Positions 23,520 to 32,738 of a stretch of 41,322 nt of DNA are shown piece by piece. The position numbers and the translations under genes are program-made. Source of the DNA: JBFWWW01 sp050245975 (lineage in GTDB: Bacteria; Pseudomonadota; Alphaproteobacteria; Rhizobiales; Hyphomicrobiaceae). Positions within the stretch are counted from its first letter, which is position 1; the number at the start of each line of letters is the position of its first letter. The notes beneath the pieces were generated by a model, which did not search any database, was not told the origin of the DNA, and worked only from the letters and a program-made list of their open reading frames with translations. The DNA is taken from positions 1 to 41,322 of the forward strand of contig JBFWWW010000009.1 of assembly GCA_050245975.1 (NCBI GenBank), written 5' to 3'.

Positions 23520-23963
23520 ATGGGCGCGTCACTCAATACCGGTTCGGGAGGCGGCGGGCGCCGGCGCGGTTCGCGCAAGCACACGCCGATGTCGGAGATC
23601 AACGTCACGCCGTTCGTCGACGTGATGCTGGTGCTGCTCATCATCTTCATGGTGACGGCGCCGCTGCTCACCGTCGGCGTGCCGATCGAGCTGCCGGAAG
23701 CGCGCGGCCAGCAGCTGCAGGCCAACAAGGAGCCGCTCACCATCTCCGTCAACGGCAAGGGCGAAATCTACATCCAGGAGAACGTGGTGCCGCTCGAAGA
23801 GCTGGCGCCGAAGCTCAGGGCGATCGCCAAGAACGGCTATGAAGAGCAGATCTTCATCCGCGGCGACAAGGGAATCGACTATGGCACCGTGATGCGCGTC
23901 ATGGGCCGCATCAAGTCGGCCGGCTTCACCAAGGTGTCGCTGGTGACCGAAACGGAGGGGTAA
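23520..23963 (+). CDS. tolR: Tol-Pal system protein TolR
   Basis: 147 residues with a single membrane helix at about 27-47 (VTPFVDVMLVLLIIFMVTAP). The Asp in TPFVDVML is the proton-carrying residue of TolR/ExbD. A glycine/arginine-rich cytoplasmic tail (GSGGGGRRRGSRKHTPMSEI) precedes it, and the periplasmic domain follows with PIELPEA, KEPLTISVNGKGEIYI and FIRGDKGIDYGTVM. It works with TolQ to couple proton flow to TolA movement. tolA follows after 14 bases. Confidence 0.96.
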   Translation: MGASLNTGSGGGGRRRGSRKHTPMSEINVTPFVDVMLVLLIIFMVTAPLLTVGVPIELPEARGQQLQANKEPLTISVNGKGEIYIQENVVPLEELAPKLRAIAKNGYEEQIFIRGDKGIDYGTVMRVMGRIKSAGFTKVSLVTETEG

Positions 23964-23977
23964 GGGGCTCAAGCGCG

Positions 23978-25087
23978 GTGCAGTTCGGGCTGGTCATCTC
24001 GGTCATCCTGCACGCGGCGATTCTCGGATGGGCCCTTTTCACCATCCAGACGCAGCGCGATGTTCGCGTGCCCGAGGCCGAGCCGCTCGCCGTCGAGCTC
24101 GTCACGCCCTCCGACGTCACCAGGCTCAAGAAGGGCGCGCGCGACGCCAAGCAGCTCGAGGCGCAGGCCAAGGAGACGCCGAAGGCCGAGACCGCGCGCA
24201 AGGAGGCCGAGAAGCCCAAGGTCGCGACCGCGCCGCCGCCGCCCGAGGCGCCGCCACCGCCGCCGCCGAAAGAGGAGGCGAAGGCCGAGCCGCCCAAGCC
24301 GCCGCCACCACCACCGGCACCCAAGAGCGACCCCATCGCCGACAAGATCGCGTCGCTGCCGCCGCCTGCGCCGCCGCCGCCCGGGCCGACGCCTGCCGAG
24401 CAGCAGCAGATCGAGGACAAGCTCAAGGAGGAGCAGCGTCAGGCCGAGGAGAAGCAGCGCGAGGAAGAGCGCAAGGCCGAGGAGCAGCGCAAGGCCGAGG
24501 AGATCAAGAAGGCCGAGGAAAAGAAGCGCGCGGAGGAGCACGCGAAGAAGGTCGCCGAGGACAAGCGCAAGGCGGCCGAGAAAAAGAAGCAGGAGCACCT
24601 GAAGAAGCTCGCCGAGGACAAGCGCAAGGCGGAGGAGAAGCGCAAGTTCGACGCCAACCGCATTTCGGCCCTGCTCAACAAGATCCCCGACAAGGGCGCC
24701 CCGCCCGTCGCCGATCCCGACACGCAAAGCCCCAACAAGGGCCCCGCGCTCGGCGCGCCGGAGGGCCGCGACCGCCAGCTCTCGGCGAGCGAGCTGGCCG
24801 TGCTGGCGCAGATCATCCGCTCGTGCGTGCAGTCGAAATGGAACATCCTCGGCGGCGGCGAGGGGGCCGACAACTCGATCGTCAAGATCCGCCTGCGCTT
24901 CAATCCGGACGGGCGGCTCGCCGCGGCCCCGCAGATCATGAACCCGCAGGCGACGCCCTTCTTCATGGCCATCTCCGACAGCGCGGTGCGCGCCGTGCAG
25001 GCCTGCGAGCCCTACAATTTGCCGCCCGCCAAATATGACGTATGGAAGGACATCGTGCTGAATTTCAACCCGCGGGACATGTTCTAG
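23978..25087 (+). CDS. tolA: Tol-Pal system protein TolA
   Basis: 369 residues from a GTG start 14 bases after tolR (MQFGLVISVILHAAILGWAL), the membrane anchor being residues 4-22. Domain II (about 45-230) is a long helix rich in Lys, Glu and Ala, interrupted by two proline-rich blocks (PPPPEAPPPPPPKEE at about 85-100 and PPPPPAPK plus PPPAPPPPGPTP around 110-140). Domain III (about 255-369, LSASELAVLAQIIRSCVQSK) is the periplasmic C-terminal domain that contacts TolB/Pal. It spans the periplasm to reach the outer membrane. The GTG start should be treated as likely but not certain. Confidence 0.93.
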   Translation: MQFGLVISVILHAAILGWALFTIQTQRDVRVPEAEPLAVELVTPSDVTRLKKGARDAKQLEAQAKETPKAETARKEAEKPKVATAPPPPEAPPPPPPKEEAKAEPPKPPPPPPAPKSDPIADKIASLPPPAPPPPGPTPAEQQQIEDKLKEEQRQAEEKQREEERKAEEQRKAEEIKKAEEKKRAEEHAKKVAEDKRKAAEKKKQEHLKKLAEDKRKAEEKRKFDANRISALLNKIPDKGAPPVADPDTQSPNKGPALGAPEGRDRQLSASELAVLAQIIRSCVQSKWNILGGGEGADNSIVKIRLRFNPDGRLAAAPQIMNPQATPFFMAISDSAVRAVQACEPYNLPPAKYDVWKDIVLNFNPRDMF

Positions 25088-25146
25088 CCGCGATGGCTTG
25101 TTACCCGCCGCCGGTCCGAGGCTGCGGCTCCAACGTCAGATCCCAG

Positions 25147-26535
25147 ATGAAACGTCCGTCCATGATCCAAGACCGCGTCCGCCTCCGCCTCGGCTGCGTA
25201 CTGGCCGCCGTCCTTGCGCTGGCGCTGGCGGCGGGCCCCGTTCTCGCGCAGCAGCAGCAACAGCGGCCGGCCGCACCCGGGCCGCAGACCGCGCGCAACG
25301 GCCCCCTCGAGGTGGACATCACGCAGGGCAGCCTGAAGCCCATCCCCATCGCCATCCCCGAGTTCCTCGGCGAGGACCAGCAGATGGCGGTCGAGATCTC
25401 CAACATCGTCGCCGCCGACCTGGAACGCTCGGGCCTGTTCCAGCCGCTCGACCGCGCCTCCTTCATCGAGCGCATCCGCGACTCGAACGCCCCGCCGCAG
25501 TTCAACAACTGGCGGCCGCTCAATGCGCAGGCGCTGGTGGTGGGCCGTGCCGGCCGCGGTGCCGACGGGCACCTGTCGGCGGAGTTCCGGCTCTGGGACG
25601 TGTTCTCCGGCCGCCAGCTCACAGGACAGCGATTCGTGATCGCGGCGCGCGACTGGCGCCGCATGGGTCATCTCATCGCCGACCAGATCTACCAGCGCCT
25701 GACCGGCGAGAAGGGCTACTTCGACACGCAGATCGTCTTCATCGATGAAACCGGCCCCAAGGACCGGCGCGTGAAGCGGCTCGCCATCATGGACCAGGAC
25801 GGCGCCAACATCCGCCTGCTGAGCCAGGGCCGCGATCTCGTGCTGACGCCGCGCTTCAGCCCGACGACCCATGAGGTCGTCTACATGGAGTACAACCAGG
25901 AGCAGCCGCGCGTTTATCTGCTCAATGTCGAGACGGGGCAGCGCGAGCTGGTCGGCAACTTCCCGGGCATGACGTTCGCGCCGCGGTTCTCACCCGACGG
26001 CCAGCGCGTCATCATGAGTATCCAGGAGCAGGGTGCCGCGTCTCTGGTCGAGATGGACCTGAGATCGCGCCAGATCCGCCGCCTGACCCAATCGGGGGCG
26101 ATCGACACGGGGCCCTGCTACAGCCCCGACGGCCGCCAGGTGGTGTTCGAATCGGATCGCGATGGAACCCAGCAGCTGTTCGTGATGAACGCCGACGGCT
26201 CGGGCCAGCGCCGCATCTCCAACGGCGATGGCCGCTACTCCACCCCGGTCTGGTCGCCGCGCGGCGATCTCATCGCCTTCACGAAGCAGTCCGGCAGCCA
26301 GTTCCTGATCGGCGTCATGCGCCCGGACGGCACGGGCGAGCGAATCCTGACCGAAGGATTCCACAACGAGGGGCCCACCTGGGCGCCGAACGGCCGCGTG
26401 CTGCTTTTCTTCCGCGAGCAGCGGGGCGCGGGCGGCCCATCGATCTTTTCGATCGATCTCACCGGCTACAACGAGCGCAAGGTGCCGACACCCTCGTTCG
26501 CGTCCGACCCCGCGTGGTCGCCGCTCAGGAACTGA
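25147..26535 (+). CDS. tolB: Tol-Pal system periplasmic propeller protein TolB
   Basis: 462 residues from the ATG at 25147; an in-frame ATG at 25162 would give 457. Neither has a good ribosome site. The signal peptide is LGCVLAAVLALALAAGPVLA, followed by a Gln-rich start. Residues of about 55-180 form the N-terminal domain (GSLKPIPIAIPEFLGED); the rest is a six-bladed beta-propeller with repeated SPDG blocks (FAPRFSPDGQRVIMS, GPCYSPDGRQVVFESDRDG, YSTPVWSPRGDLIAFT, GPTWAPNGRVLLFF, SDPAWSPLRN). It binds Pal and is released by TolA. tolA and tolB are 59 bp apart, so one operon is likely. Confidence 0.95.
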   Translation: MKRPSMIQDRVRLRLGCVLAAVLALALAAGPVLAQQQQQRPAAPGPQTARNGPLEVDITQGSLKPIPIAIPEFLGEDQQMAVEISNIVAADLERSGLFQPLDRASFIERIRDSNAPPQFNNWRPLNAQALVVGRAGRGADGHLSAEFRLWDVFSGRQLTGQRFVIAARDWRRMGHLIADQIYQRLTGEKGYFDTQIVFIDETGPKDRRVKRLAIMDQDGANIRLLSQGRDLVLTPRFSPTTHEVVYMEYNQEQPRVYLLNVETGQRELVGNFPGMTFAPRFSPDGQRVIMSIQEQGAASLVEMDLRSRQIRRLTQSGAIDTGPCYSPDGRQVVFESDRDGTQQLFVMNADGSGQRRISNGDGRYSTPVWSPRGDLIAFTKQSGSQFLIGVMRPDGTGERILTEGFHNEGPTWAPNGRVLLFFREQRGAGGPSIFSIDLTGYNERKVPTPSFASDPAWSPLRN

Positions 26536-26542
26536 ACGGCAC

Positions 26543-26557
26543 TTAACCCCGAATTAA
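26543..26557. promoter_or_regulatory. Perfect CtrA box after tolB
   Basis: TTAA-CCCCGAA-TTAA, a full TTAA-N7-TTAA match, 7 bp past the tolB stop and 216 bp before the small lipoprotein gene. Three bases further is TAAAAT (26561-26566), a good -10, so bound CtrA would sit between or over the promoter elements of a transcript leading to the lipoprotein gene and perhaps pal. Confidence 0.6.
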
Positions 26558-26773
26558 TCCTAAAATGATTTCATGATCGGGAACCCGGCGCCAACGGGGC
26601 GCGCGGTAGGCGCGTGCGTCCCGGCCGGGTGTTTGACCCATCTACCACGGAGTGGCATTTCCGCATCAACAGGGGTCGAAAACCACGGAATCGGGGGCTA
26701 ATTCCTTGATCTGCGGAGGCCACGCCGGTAGCCAGAAAGAGCGATTGCCGAACTCGTGTCAGGAGAGAAGACC

Positions 26774-26908
26774 ATGAAGATGAAGGGCATCCTTGTTATC
26801 GCGGCTGTCGTCGCCGCCGTCGCACTCGGCGCGTGCCGTCGTGAAGTTGAGCACACGCCGATGAAGCTTGGCGCCGACGTTCCGGCCCCGACGCAGGTTG
26901 CGCGTTAA
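26774..26908 (+). CDS. 44-residue lipoprotein between tolB and pal
   Basis: The ATG at 26774 has a strong ribosome site, AGGAGAG, 6 bases upstream. The product is 44 residues: a basic start (MKMKG), a hydrophobic run of 13 residues and a lipobox ending in Cys21 (VALGAC), then a 23-residue tail (RREVEHTPMKLG and ADVPAPTQVAR). The residues after the cysteine are Arg-Arg, not Asp, so outer-membrane sorting is expected. The tail is too short for a domain. Codon choice is less GC-biased than neighbours (CTT, GTT and AAG early). It sits in the middle of the Tol-Pal cluster, flanked by a CtrA box and a strong stem-loop. Entericidin-like short lipoproteins are comparable in size, but I do not assign a function. 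Confidence 0.8.
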   Translation: MKMKGILVIAAVVAAVALGACRREVEHTPMKLGADVPAPTQVAR

Positions 26909-26917
26909 TTGACGCTG

Positions 26918-26944
26918 TGACCGCCGCGGCTGTCGCAGCGGTCA
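26918..26944 (+). terminator. Hairpin directly after the small lipoprotein gene
   Basis: TGACCGC-C-GCG, loop GCTGT, CGC-A-GCGGTCA: ten pairs with one internal mismatch, 9 bp after the lipoprotein stop. No T-run follows. Confidence 0.6.
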
Positions 26945-26972
26945 GAGTGTTGCCGCCGAGAGGCGGGTTGAA

Positions 26973-27016
26973 TTGAGGCTGTATCTCGACAGGTCTCTGT
27001 CGCGGTACGGCCTCAA
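26973..27016 (+). terminator. Long near-perfect stem-loop upstream of pal
   Basis: 5' arm 26973-26992, loop GTCT, 3' arm 26997-27016. The pairs are TTGAGGC/GCCTCAA, GTA/TAC and CGACAG/CTGTCG, joined by two T-G wobbles and one C-G, with a single T-C mismatch: 19 of 20 positions pair. It is followed by AAACTTTTCGG, so it can act as an intrinsic terminator for the lipoprotein transcript. It could equally be a structured element in the 5' part of the pal mRNA, since pal begins 224 bp later. Confidence 0.7.
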
Positions 27017-27240
27017 AACTTTTCGGGGGTCCGCAGAGGAACCCGAATCGTGGTGGGGATAACCCGGCGCGGGACCTTGCCAGCAGCGCGCGAAGCGCGT
27101 TTCACCGGACCGAACGTGTACCGGTCACATTTTTGAACGAACCGTGGGCTATTGAGCGACCGCCAGAGGGCAGCGTTTCCGATTCCGGCAACGACCGGAG
27201 CACGGCGCTCGGTGCCTGCGCACAGAAGAAGGGAAATCAA

Positions 27241-27762
27241 ATGGCCTGGTCGAGGTGGCACGGCGCCGTCGTGCGGCTCGCCGCGGCGGCGGTCCTGACG
27301 CTGGCCGTTGCTGCGTGCTCGAATACGCCCAAGCCGGAGAGCGAGCTGAACGGCCGCGGCGGTCCTGCCGTCCCGGGTTCGGCGCGCGACTTCAGCGTCA
27401 ACGTCGGCGACATCGTCTACTTCTCGACCGACAGCACGGACCTGTCGCCCGAGGCGCAGCAGACGCTGCAGAATCAGGCCCGCTGGCTGCAGCGCTACGC
27501 GCAGTACTCCATCACCATCGAAGGCCACGCCGACGAACGCGGCACGCGCGAGTACAACATCGCGCTCGGCGCCCGCCGCGCCCAGACGGTGCGCGACTTC
27601 CTTGCCCGCAACGGCGTCAATGCCGGCCGCATCCGCACCATCTCCTACGGCAAGGAACGGCCCGTCGCGGTGTGCGACGACATCTCCTGCTGGTCGCAGA
27701 ACCGGCGCGCGCAGACGGTCCTCAACGGCGGCCGCCGCGGCGGCGGTCCGGCGGGTTCCTGA
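27241..27762 (+). CDS. pal: Peptidoglycan-associated lipoprotein Pal
   Basis: 173 residues from the ATG at 27241 (MAWSRWHGAVVRLAAAAV), with GAAGGGAAA upstream. The lipobox LAVAAC puts the acylated cysteine at about residue 26. The OmpA-like domain (about 58-165) has VYFSTDSTDLSPEAQQTL, ITIEGHADERGTREYNIALG, ARRAQTVRDFL and ISYGKERPVA, which contact diaminopimelate in peptidoglycan. Pal anchors the outer membrane to the wall and is the partner of TolB. Unlike in most relatives, it is separated from tolB by about 700 bp. Confidence 0.96.
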   Translation: MAWSRWHGAVVRLAAAAVLTLAVAACSNTPKPESELNGRGGPAVPGSARDFSVNVGDIVYFSTDSTDLSPEAQQTLQNQARWLQRYAQYSITIEGHADERGTREYNIALGARRAQTVRDFLARNGVNAGRIRTISYGKERPVAVCDDISCWSQNRRAQTVLNGGRRGGGPAGS

Positions 27763-27855
27763 CGGGTTTCCGGCGGGCTTTTCTGCCTGCGGCCCGCGGG
27801 GCGGAAGCGCGCGGCGCGAGGTTTGACTTTCGCCCGGAAAGGGCGGAACTGTGAG

Positions 27856-27877
27856 GCAAAGCCGCCGGTGGCTTTGC
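27856..27877 (+). terminator. Hairpin between pal and cpoB
   Basis: GCAAAGCC, loop GCCGGT, GGCTTTGC: a perfect 8-bp stem, 93 bp after pal and 73 bp before cpoB. A second, bulged stem (TTCGCCC/GGGCGGAA, near 27829-27848) lies just before it. These may attenuate transcription from pal into cpoB. Confidence 0.5.
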
Positions 27878-27950
27878 AGAGGCGAGGCCGGGGCGTTCCG
27901 GCTCGCACGATCCGGCGGCGCGCCAGGCCAACAACCCGGGTCTTGTATCC

Positions 27951-29033
27951 ATGATGCGAACCACCGCCCGCCGCCACCCGCCGCACCGGCTGCGCCTGGC
28001 GTCGCTTGCCGCCGCGGCGGCGCTCATCCTGACTCTGTCTCAAGCGGCGGCGCAGTCGCCGCAGCCGCTGCCGCCGCCCAAGGCCGCGCGCCAGGCTCCG
28101 GCCGCCAAGCCGGCTGCCCCCGCGGCTGATGCCGGCCGCGGCACCGAGGCGGCGCTGCGCCAGCGTGTCGAGCAGCTGGAAGAGCAGATCGTCGAGATGC
28201 AGGTGGCGATGGGCACGCTCGAATCGCTGGCCAAGGGCGGCGCCGTGTCGAGCCAGGCCAACGTGCGCGCCTCCGGCGGGTTCGGCGGCACCGACAGCGC
28301 GCGCATCGATGCGCTGGAGACCCAGGTCCGCGCTCTCACGGCACAGATCGAGCAGCTGACCGCGCAGTTGCGCAGCGGACGCAGCGGTGCGCTGCCCGCG
28401 CCCCAGACCTATGCCGCCGCTCCGCAGGCAGCTCCCCCGCCCGCCTATCCGGCCGGACAGGTCGGCGGCTATCGCGCCGAGGAGCCGCGCAACGAGGGCG
28501 GCTTCGGCGCCACGACGGTTCAGCCGGGCGACCAGGGCTATCAGGATCGCGCCGCGCCGGCCGAGGATCGCAACGCCGGCGAGCCGCGCGTCGGCTTCGG
28601 CAACCAGGTGGCGTCGGCGCCGCTGCCCGGCGTCGTCTCGGACGCCGGTCCCGATTCGCGCCAGTCCTACGAGACGGCTTACGGCTACATGCTGCAGCAG
28701 GACTACGGAGCCGCGCAGGCCGCCTTCGGCGATTTTCTGAAGCGCTATCCGCAGGACCATCTGGCCGGCAACGCGCAGTACTGGCTGGGCGAGACGTATT
28801 ACGTGCGCGGCCAGTTCAAGGAAGCGGCGGCCGAGTTCCTCAAGGGCTACCAGAGCTACAGCCGCGGGCCGAAGGCGCCCGACAGCCTGCTCAAGCTCGC
28901 CATGTCGCTCGACAAGCTCGGCCAGAAGGACGCCGCCTGCTCGTCCTACAGCGAGCTGTCGGCCCGCTTTCCCAACGCGCCCGCGAGCATAAGGTCGCGC
29001 GCCGATGCGGAGCGCCGTCGCGTCGGCTGTTGA
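27951..29033 (+). CDS. cpoB: Cell division coordinator CpoB (YbgF)
   Basis: 360 residues. The signal peptide ends at about 36 (AAAALILTLSQAAAQ). A coiled coil covers about 62-85 (RQRVEQLEEQIVEMQVAMGT) and another about 105-140, for trimerisation. A Pro/Gly/Ala linker follows, then a C-terminal TPR domain from about 225 (SYETAYGYMLQQDYGAAQAA, YWLGETYYVRGQFKEAAAEF, LLKLAMSLDKLGQKDAACSS). In E. coli CpoB links Tol-Pal constriction to septal peptidoglycan synthesis by PBP1B. The N-terminal Met pair leaves the exact start open by one codon. Confidence 0.93.
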   Translation: MMRTTARRHPPHRLRLASLAAAAALILTLSQAAAQSPQPLPPPKAARQAPAAKPAAPAADAGRGTEAALRQRVEQLEEQIVEMQVAMGTLESLAKGGAVSSQANVRASGGFGGTDSARIDALETQVRALTAQIEQLTAQLRSGRSGALPAPQTYAAAPQAAPPPAYPAGQVGGYRAEEPRNEGGFGATTVQPGDQGYQDRAAPAEDRNAGEPRVGFGNQVASAPLPGVVSDAGPDSRQSYETAYGYMLQQDYGAAQAAFGDFLKRYPQDHLAGNAQYWLGETYYVRGQFKEAAAEFLKGYQSYSRGPKAPDSLLKLAMSLDKLGQKDAACSSYSELSARFPNAPASIRSRADAERRRVGC

Positions 29034-29054
29034 GCCGCGCCGGGTTATCCTGCC

Positions 29055-30407
29055 ATGACGTTCGACAAGCCAACGCACGATGAGCGCGCCGGCGCGGGCG
29101 ACCCGCCCGTTGCCGACAGCGAGCTCGCCCGGCTGTTCGCGATCGTCGGCGCGGCGCGCGCCGCGGAGGGCGTGCTCCTTGCGGTCTCGGGCGGCAGCGA
29201 CAGCATCGCGCTGCTGCATCTCTACGAGCGCTGGCGGCGCCTCGCCGGCATCGCACGCGCGCCGTTGATCGCCACCGTCGATCACGCGCTGCGCGCGGGG
29301 GCCGCCGCCGAGGCCGCCGAGGTCGGCGCGCGCGCCGCCGCGCTCGGTCTCGAGCATGTCACGTTGCGCTGGACCGGCGACAAACCGCGCACGGGGGTCC
29401 AGGCCGCGGCCCGCGCGGCGCGCTACCGTCTGCTCGCCGAACTGGCGCGCGCGCGCGGCATTGCCAATCTCGTCACGGCGCACACGGCCGACGACCAGGG
29501 CGAGACGCTGCTCATGCGGCTTGCGCGCGGCAGCGGCGTCGATGGCCTGTCGGCGATGGCGCCGGCGAGCCGGCTCGATGACGTGCGCCTGCTGCGCCCG
29601 CTGCTCGGCGTCGGCAAGGCGCGCCTCGTCGCGACGCTGCGGCAGGCCGGGCTGGGCTGGATCGAAGACCCGAGCAACAGCGCCGTGGTGTTCGAACGTG
29701 TGCGGCTGCGCGCCGAGGCCGCGCGGCTCGCCGGGATCGGATTGACGCCCGCGGCACTGGCCTTGAGCGCTCGCCGGCTCGGTCGCGCGCGCCTTGCGCT
29801 CGAGGCCGCGACCGACGCGCTGGCGGCGCCTGCAGCCCGGATGCTCACGATCCATCCGCTGGGCTACGCGGTCATGGATCGCGCGCGGTTGCTGGCGGCG
29901 CCGGCCGAGATCGCCATCCGCCTGCTGGTGCGGGTGCTGGGCGCCGTCGGCGGCGCGAGCGAGCCGCCGCGCCTGTCGGCCGTGGAGGACCTCTACGCGG
30001 CGCTGGCGGAGGGGCCGGGGGGATGGACGCTGGCGCGCACGGCCGTGCGGTCCGAGGGCGGGGTTGTCCGGATCGTGCGCGAGGCGGAGCGGTCACCGCC
30101 GCTTCCGGCCCGTCTCGAGCCCGGCGCCCGCCTGCTGTGGGACGGCCGCTTTCACGTGTCCGCCGCCGTCACGCTGCCGGAGCCGGTGGAGATCGCTCCG
30201 CTGGGGGCGTCCGGCCTGCGCGACCTTGGCACCCGGGGCACCCGGCGGCCGCTCGCGGACGCGCCGGCCTGCGTTCTGGAGATGCTGCCGGCGGCCCGCC
30301 GTGCCGGTGAGGTCATCGCCGTGCCGCTGCTGGGCTTCGCGCTCGCGGAGGCCGGTATTTCCACGCTCTTTGACGGCGAGCGCATCTGCAACCGAGCCCC
30401 TGCGTGA
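29055..30407 (+). CDS. tilS: tRNA(Ile)-lysidine synthase
   Basis: 450 residues. It modifies C34 of tRNA-Ile(CAU) to lysidine with ATP and lysine, making it decode AUA. The PP-loop SGGSDS is at 45-50 (LLAVSGGSDSIALLHL), and LIATVDHALRAGAAAEA and TAHTADDQGETLLMRL complete the N-terminal ATP-pyrophosphatase domain. The C-terminal part is alanine-rich and divergent, as usual. It starts 21 bp after cpoB. The tol-cpoB-tilS-ftsH order is standard in alphaproteobacteria. Confidence 0.94.
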   Translation: MTFDKPTHDERAGAGDPPVADSELARLFAIVGAARAAEGVLLAVSGGSDSIALLHLYERWRRLAGIARAPLIATVDHALRAGAAAEAAEVGARAAALGLEHVTLRWTGDKPRTGVQAAARAARYRLLAELARARGIANLVTAHTADDQGETLLMRLARGSGVDGLSAMAPASRLDDVRLLRPLLGVGKARLVATLRQAGLGWIEDPSNSAVVFERVRLRAEAARLAGIGLTPAALALSARRLGRARLALEAATDALAAPAARMLTIHPLGYAVMDRARLLAAPAEIAIRLLVRVLGAVGGASEPPRLSAVEDLYAALAEGPGGWTLARTAVRSEGGVVRIVREAERSPPLPARLEPGARLLWDGRFHVSAAVTLPEPVEIAPLGASGLRDLGTRGTRRPLADAPACVLEMLPAARRAGEVIAVPLLGFALAEAGISTLFDGERICNRAPA

Positions 30408-30456
30408 GCCGGCGCGGCCGTCCGTGCCGATCCCGCCGATTGCAGTGCCTGCGCAA

Positions 30457-30486
30457 CTTGGCAAACTTTCTATACGTTCCTATGTT
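30457..30486 (+). promoter_or_regulatory. Predicted ftsH promoter (sigma-70, overlapping heat-shock-like)
   Basis: TTGGCA (30458-30463), 17 bases, TATGTT (30481-30486): a near-consensus sigma-70 promoter. In the same place CTTGGC (30457-30462), 16 bases, CCTATG (30479-30484) resembles alphaproteobacterial sigma-32 promoters (CTTGAA-like, then CCTAT-like). It would give a leader of about 150 bases. Confidence 0.6.
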
Positions 30487-30642
30487 AAGGACCTGTCTGC
30501 CAGCATAGCGCCACGACCGGCGTGTATGCATAACGGCGTTCAAACGTGTCCGGCCCCGCGGCGAACCCGGACCACCGATCACAATTCGCCGATGAGCGTT
30601 TGCGCGGCGCCCACCCTGTCGCGCGGCCGAGAAGGGCACACG

Positions 30643-32574
<1,932 letters not shown>

Positions 32575-32593
32575 GCCGAGCGACCAGGAATCC

Positions 32594-32624
32594 CGGACGG
32601 CCGCCTCCGCATGGCGGCCGTCCG
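32594..32624 (+). terminator. Terminator-like hairpin after ftsH
   Basis: CGGACGGCCGCC, loop TCCGCAT, GGCGGCCGTCCG: a perfect 12-bp stem 20 bp past the ftsH stop, followed by CCGTTTCC. Confidence 0.75.
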
Positions 32625-32738
32625 CCGTTTCCGGCCGGCGCGGCTGCCTGAAGTTGCCGGCCGCTGCCTTTTTTGCCGCACGGGCTCGGTGATAGTGTGA
32701 GCGACTGCCGGCGCGTCCGGCGGGGGAGGTTTCACGGG

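Larger units (their letters stand above)
26909..27240. other. 332-bp region between small lipoprotein gene and pal
   Basis: It contains the two stem-loops described separately, then about 220 bp that must hold the pal leader and perhaps its own promoter. ACCGG at 27101-27105 and CCGGT at 27120-27124 form a weak inverted repeat. I see no strong -35/-10 pair. No further ORF is supported; an upstream in-frame start for pal at 27133 is not preferred. Confidence 0.5.
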
